DNA from: Anarhynchus alexandrinus
Lineage: Eukaryota > Chordata > Aves > Charadriiformes > Charadriidae
Assembly (NCBI GenBank): GCA_008711295.1
Contig: VUYV01000214.1
Location: 124,001-188,000, forward strand
DNA: 64,000 nt
Reading direction: 5' to 3'
Part shown: positions 61,281-64,000 of the stretch, piece after piece
Numbering within the stretch: the first letter of the stretch is position 1
Layout: every line of letters starts with the position of its first letter
The notes under the pieces: model-generated
What the model was told of the DNA's origin: nothing
The model's database searches: none
What the model saw: only the letters and a program-made list of their open reading frames with translations
Position numbers and translations under genes: made by a program

Positions 61281-64000
61281 GATGGCATCTTTAGTATGAT
61301 TTCTTGGCAAAACCACATTTGCTTCAAAACCGACTTGTTTCCACCAGTGGCATCTGTCAGAACTGCAGAATGAGCAAACCTGCTGGCTGAAACTGCTTCA
61401 GCACTTGCTTCCTAACTGGCATGCACCTGGGGTGCTGCTTAGTAACTTAGGTTGTCTGGGCTATCATAGCACTGAGCAGCCACATTAATTATCCTATTCT
61501 CATATGAGTACTTGTATAACTAGGAATTTGTATACACAGATTCTGTCTAACTGTCTTCTCCAGTCCAATTCCCTTCATTTATCTAGGAAAATATAGCTAT
61601 GAGAGAGCAATATAAACACCAATCTATTTTAAGATGTATTTTAGGGCCAGGAAATATTAGTTTGTCTTGCTTATTTTCAAGCCCCTAATTTTCAGAAATG
61701 CCAAACGGATGCTAATTTCTTTTCAGTTTTTGACATTTCTGCTCATCTGTCTTTATATTCAAAAACATTTCCACTGATACATGAGCCTAAAGTCAGCAGT
61801 GATGTAATTTTTCCTAGGTTCTTATTTGTAAAGGTGTTGGTACTTTTAAGTATTTTTTTCTGGGAATAACATGGAAAAGTTGTTTTCCCTTACTCTTTCT
61901 GCTTTCTTTGTGCAGCTGTAATTACTTGCTACCTTTCCTTGAGCAATTAGTTTAAATAATCCCCCACAAACTTCCTAATTTTAACTGACAGGCCTTCTCA
62001 AGTCACCCTTGATTCATTCCACTGTTATCCATATAATGAAAATTCTTCAATGTCTCAGTGTTGAAGGAGCTCTGTTGACAATGGTGTCTGACTTTCTCTG
62101 ATCCCTTATTGATAAAATAGTCCAACCAGGTGAGGCACTTACACACACACCTCCAGTTCTTTCCACAGTCATTCATCCTGTGGCATACTATGTCCATGAC
62201 ATCAGAAAGAGAAACTGCACTGTATGTTGGTTCACTGATGTCTCACTTTAGTGAACTTTGGGGGGGAGGGGGAGGGGCGGACACGAGGATCATTAGTAAC
62301 TACTTCCCTGACTTTTACTTTGGCCTTAGAATAATTTTTCATGAAGTTCTTCATGTGCTTCCTGAGTGCCATAGGTAAAAAGTTATTTTGCATCTAGAGT
62401 CAGTAAGTGATGCCAGACATCTCTCATGATGCTTATTCTATTCTCCAAATCTGAAAACTCAACACAGTTCTGCAAATGTAACAGCTCAAACATGATATCA
62501 TTCACTCAAAATTCTGGAGAAAGAAGCAGAGACAGAAATAATCTTGTTCTCCATTTCTCATCTGCGTAAGACAGCCAACATCGGGATTCCACAGCAGCAA
62601 AATTACAGAACTGGAAGACAGAAAAGACTACTTTCTGCAATAACCTTTTGGGCCCATTCAACTGTCCTTAATAAAAAATGCGGCCCCCATGACAGACCCA
62701 AGGAGAAAATACAGAGAATATGCCTAGTCTCTCCTTTTAGAGAGACTACAGTTTGATACCAAACTAGAAGGGAGGTGGCTTGGTTCTACTCAATAATGCA
62801 CACCATAATGAAGTGCTTTCATGTTTAGAGACTGAAAACACCATATTCATGTGTCTCCCCATAAAAAGTCTACCAAGAACACAGAGAGCAGTAGCAAGTA
62901 AAAGAAATTATTTTCTTTTCCAGTAAGCTTGTTTAAACACAGCCTAACACCTTCTACTATTAAACCACAGCTTCAGTTGACTTATGGTGCTACTGTAGCT
63001 AGCATTTTGATCACACCTATAACGAGATCCAAATGCAAATGTCAGACCCAGTGAAAGTTACATTACAGCAAAAGGACAGTACCTGCAACTAGGGAGAAGG
63101 GGAGGAAATGTCTCATGTCAATCTATTGCAACTCTTCTGTCTATGGAATTGTTGAAGGGCTCTAAACAAGAGCAGAGAGGTGAAGGAATTAAAACAAGAG
63201 CTTCCATTTGTCTGTGAATTGCTCTGCTAAACTGTAACAACAGTGTTTCTAGACTGATCGCTTGGATCTGTCTGCTTTCACAGCTGGTATACTCAATAGG
63301 AGGTGCATTTTAGTCAATGCAGTAATAGCATAAAAAGGGAATGCAGCCTCCAAATTATTTAAATGATGCTTGTGAATTGTCATTTCACAGCTTTATGAGA
63401 TGTTCCTGTTCCTCTCCCTTCCTTTTATTAGTTAGCATCAGGCTGGGTAGATTTCTGTGCAATTCCCAGCTGAGTCACCAGAGAAGGAACCGCCTTCCTC
63501 ATGTATCAATTTGATTTTAAGCCCTGACAAACACCCAGCCTCAAGAACGGAGATAATCTGTAATACACGTTATGAGAACAAAAGGTAAAAATATTAAAAT
63601 TCATAATAAATGTTTGGTTTCCATCTGAGCCCCCTCCACTCAGTCCCACTTACGAGCATGCTTCTCCTGCCTGCTAGCTACCGTAGTCCAGATTGAGCGA
63701 TATTTTTAATGCAAGGATAGGCATGAATTTCAAGCAAAAGATCAAAATGGTACGTTTTAAAATTTTTTTTAAGAATAGAGCTAATTAACCTTTTTATCAA
63801 ACTACACGCATCTTCAAATGACTGAGATGGGAAATATATTGGTTTAATTAAGATTTCACAGGGAGAGACAGTTGCAAACACTTGGAACTGAGAGAAAGTG
63901 GGATCTTTATGAGGAGGGTGCTGTATGTTTTACAACTCCCCGTGTCTCTTTGTTGTTTGCACTTCAAATGGAGTCCATTTTTATCTGTCTCTCTCCTGCT
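61281..64000. other. AT-rich unique DNA
   Basis: No gene is recognised up to the window end. A short (AC)n run is at 62141-62150. Confidence 0.6.
62260..62277 (+). repeat. G-quadruplex candidate
   Basis: G7-A-G5-A-G4 gives four G3 tracts with one-base loops. It closely resembles the tract at 24110-24128. Confidence 0.6.

Overview
The window looks like avian nuclear DNA with no protein-coding gene that I can support. The main evidence is a set of CR1 LINE fragments that end in the typical bird 3' tail (ATTCTATGATTCTATG-like). They are sparse and 5'-truncated in otherwise unique, AT-leaning sequence, as expected of a bird genome. There are no operons, tRNA genes, rRNA genes or CRISPR arrays. 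Nearly all open frames are 60-145 codons, overlap on both strands, lack recognisable domains and are best read as chance. The stretch is intergenic DNA or the inside of a very large intron; the sequence alone does not tell which, and the species cannot be fixed.

Layout. 1-14 kb is unique DNA with a few GC-richer patches, an A-rich low-complexity block (8569-8645) and a perfect 3 x 40 bp minisatellite (8875-8995). 14-33 kb holds a young CR1 3' end (14538-14810), an older CR1 tail (19116-19246), a 14-bp inverted repeat with an octamer site in each arm (20532-20585), an ancient CR1/L3-like element on the minus strand (24360-25215) and a second young CR1 3' end (32381-32530). 33-43 kb has a 32-bp duplication, a perfect DR5 nuclear-receptor motif (34088-34104), a compact CpG-dense patch (about 35820-36020) and a 17-G run beside an unresolved base. 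42-49 kb has a CR1 tail, an ancient plus-strand CR1/L3-like 3' end (45255-46070) and a GC-rich, diverged tandem duplication of roughly 460-480 bp followed directly by a CR1 tail. 51-64 kb has a second 17-G run beside an N, a CR1 copy split by a 523-base assembly gap (55437-56450), a small CR1/L3-like tail (61207-61280) and a G-quadruplex candidate.

The elements fall into at least two age layers. Three copies (14.5, 32.4 and 55.4 kb) share nearly the same ORF2 C-terminus and stop codon and so belong to one recent subfamily. The fragments at 24.4, 45.3 and 61.2 kb are heavily decayed and resemble the older amniote CR1/L3-type lineage known from turtles and crocodilians. I found no convincing new biological system. 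The items most worth testing are the candidate regulatory sites (20.5, 34.1 and 35.9 kb), the 48.2-48.9 kb duplication and the minisatellite.
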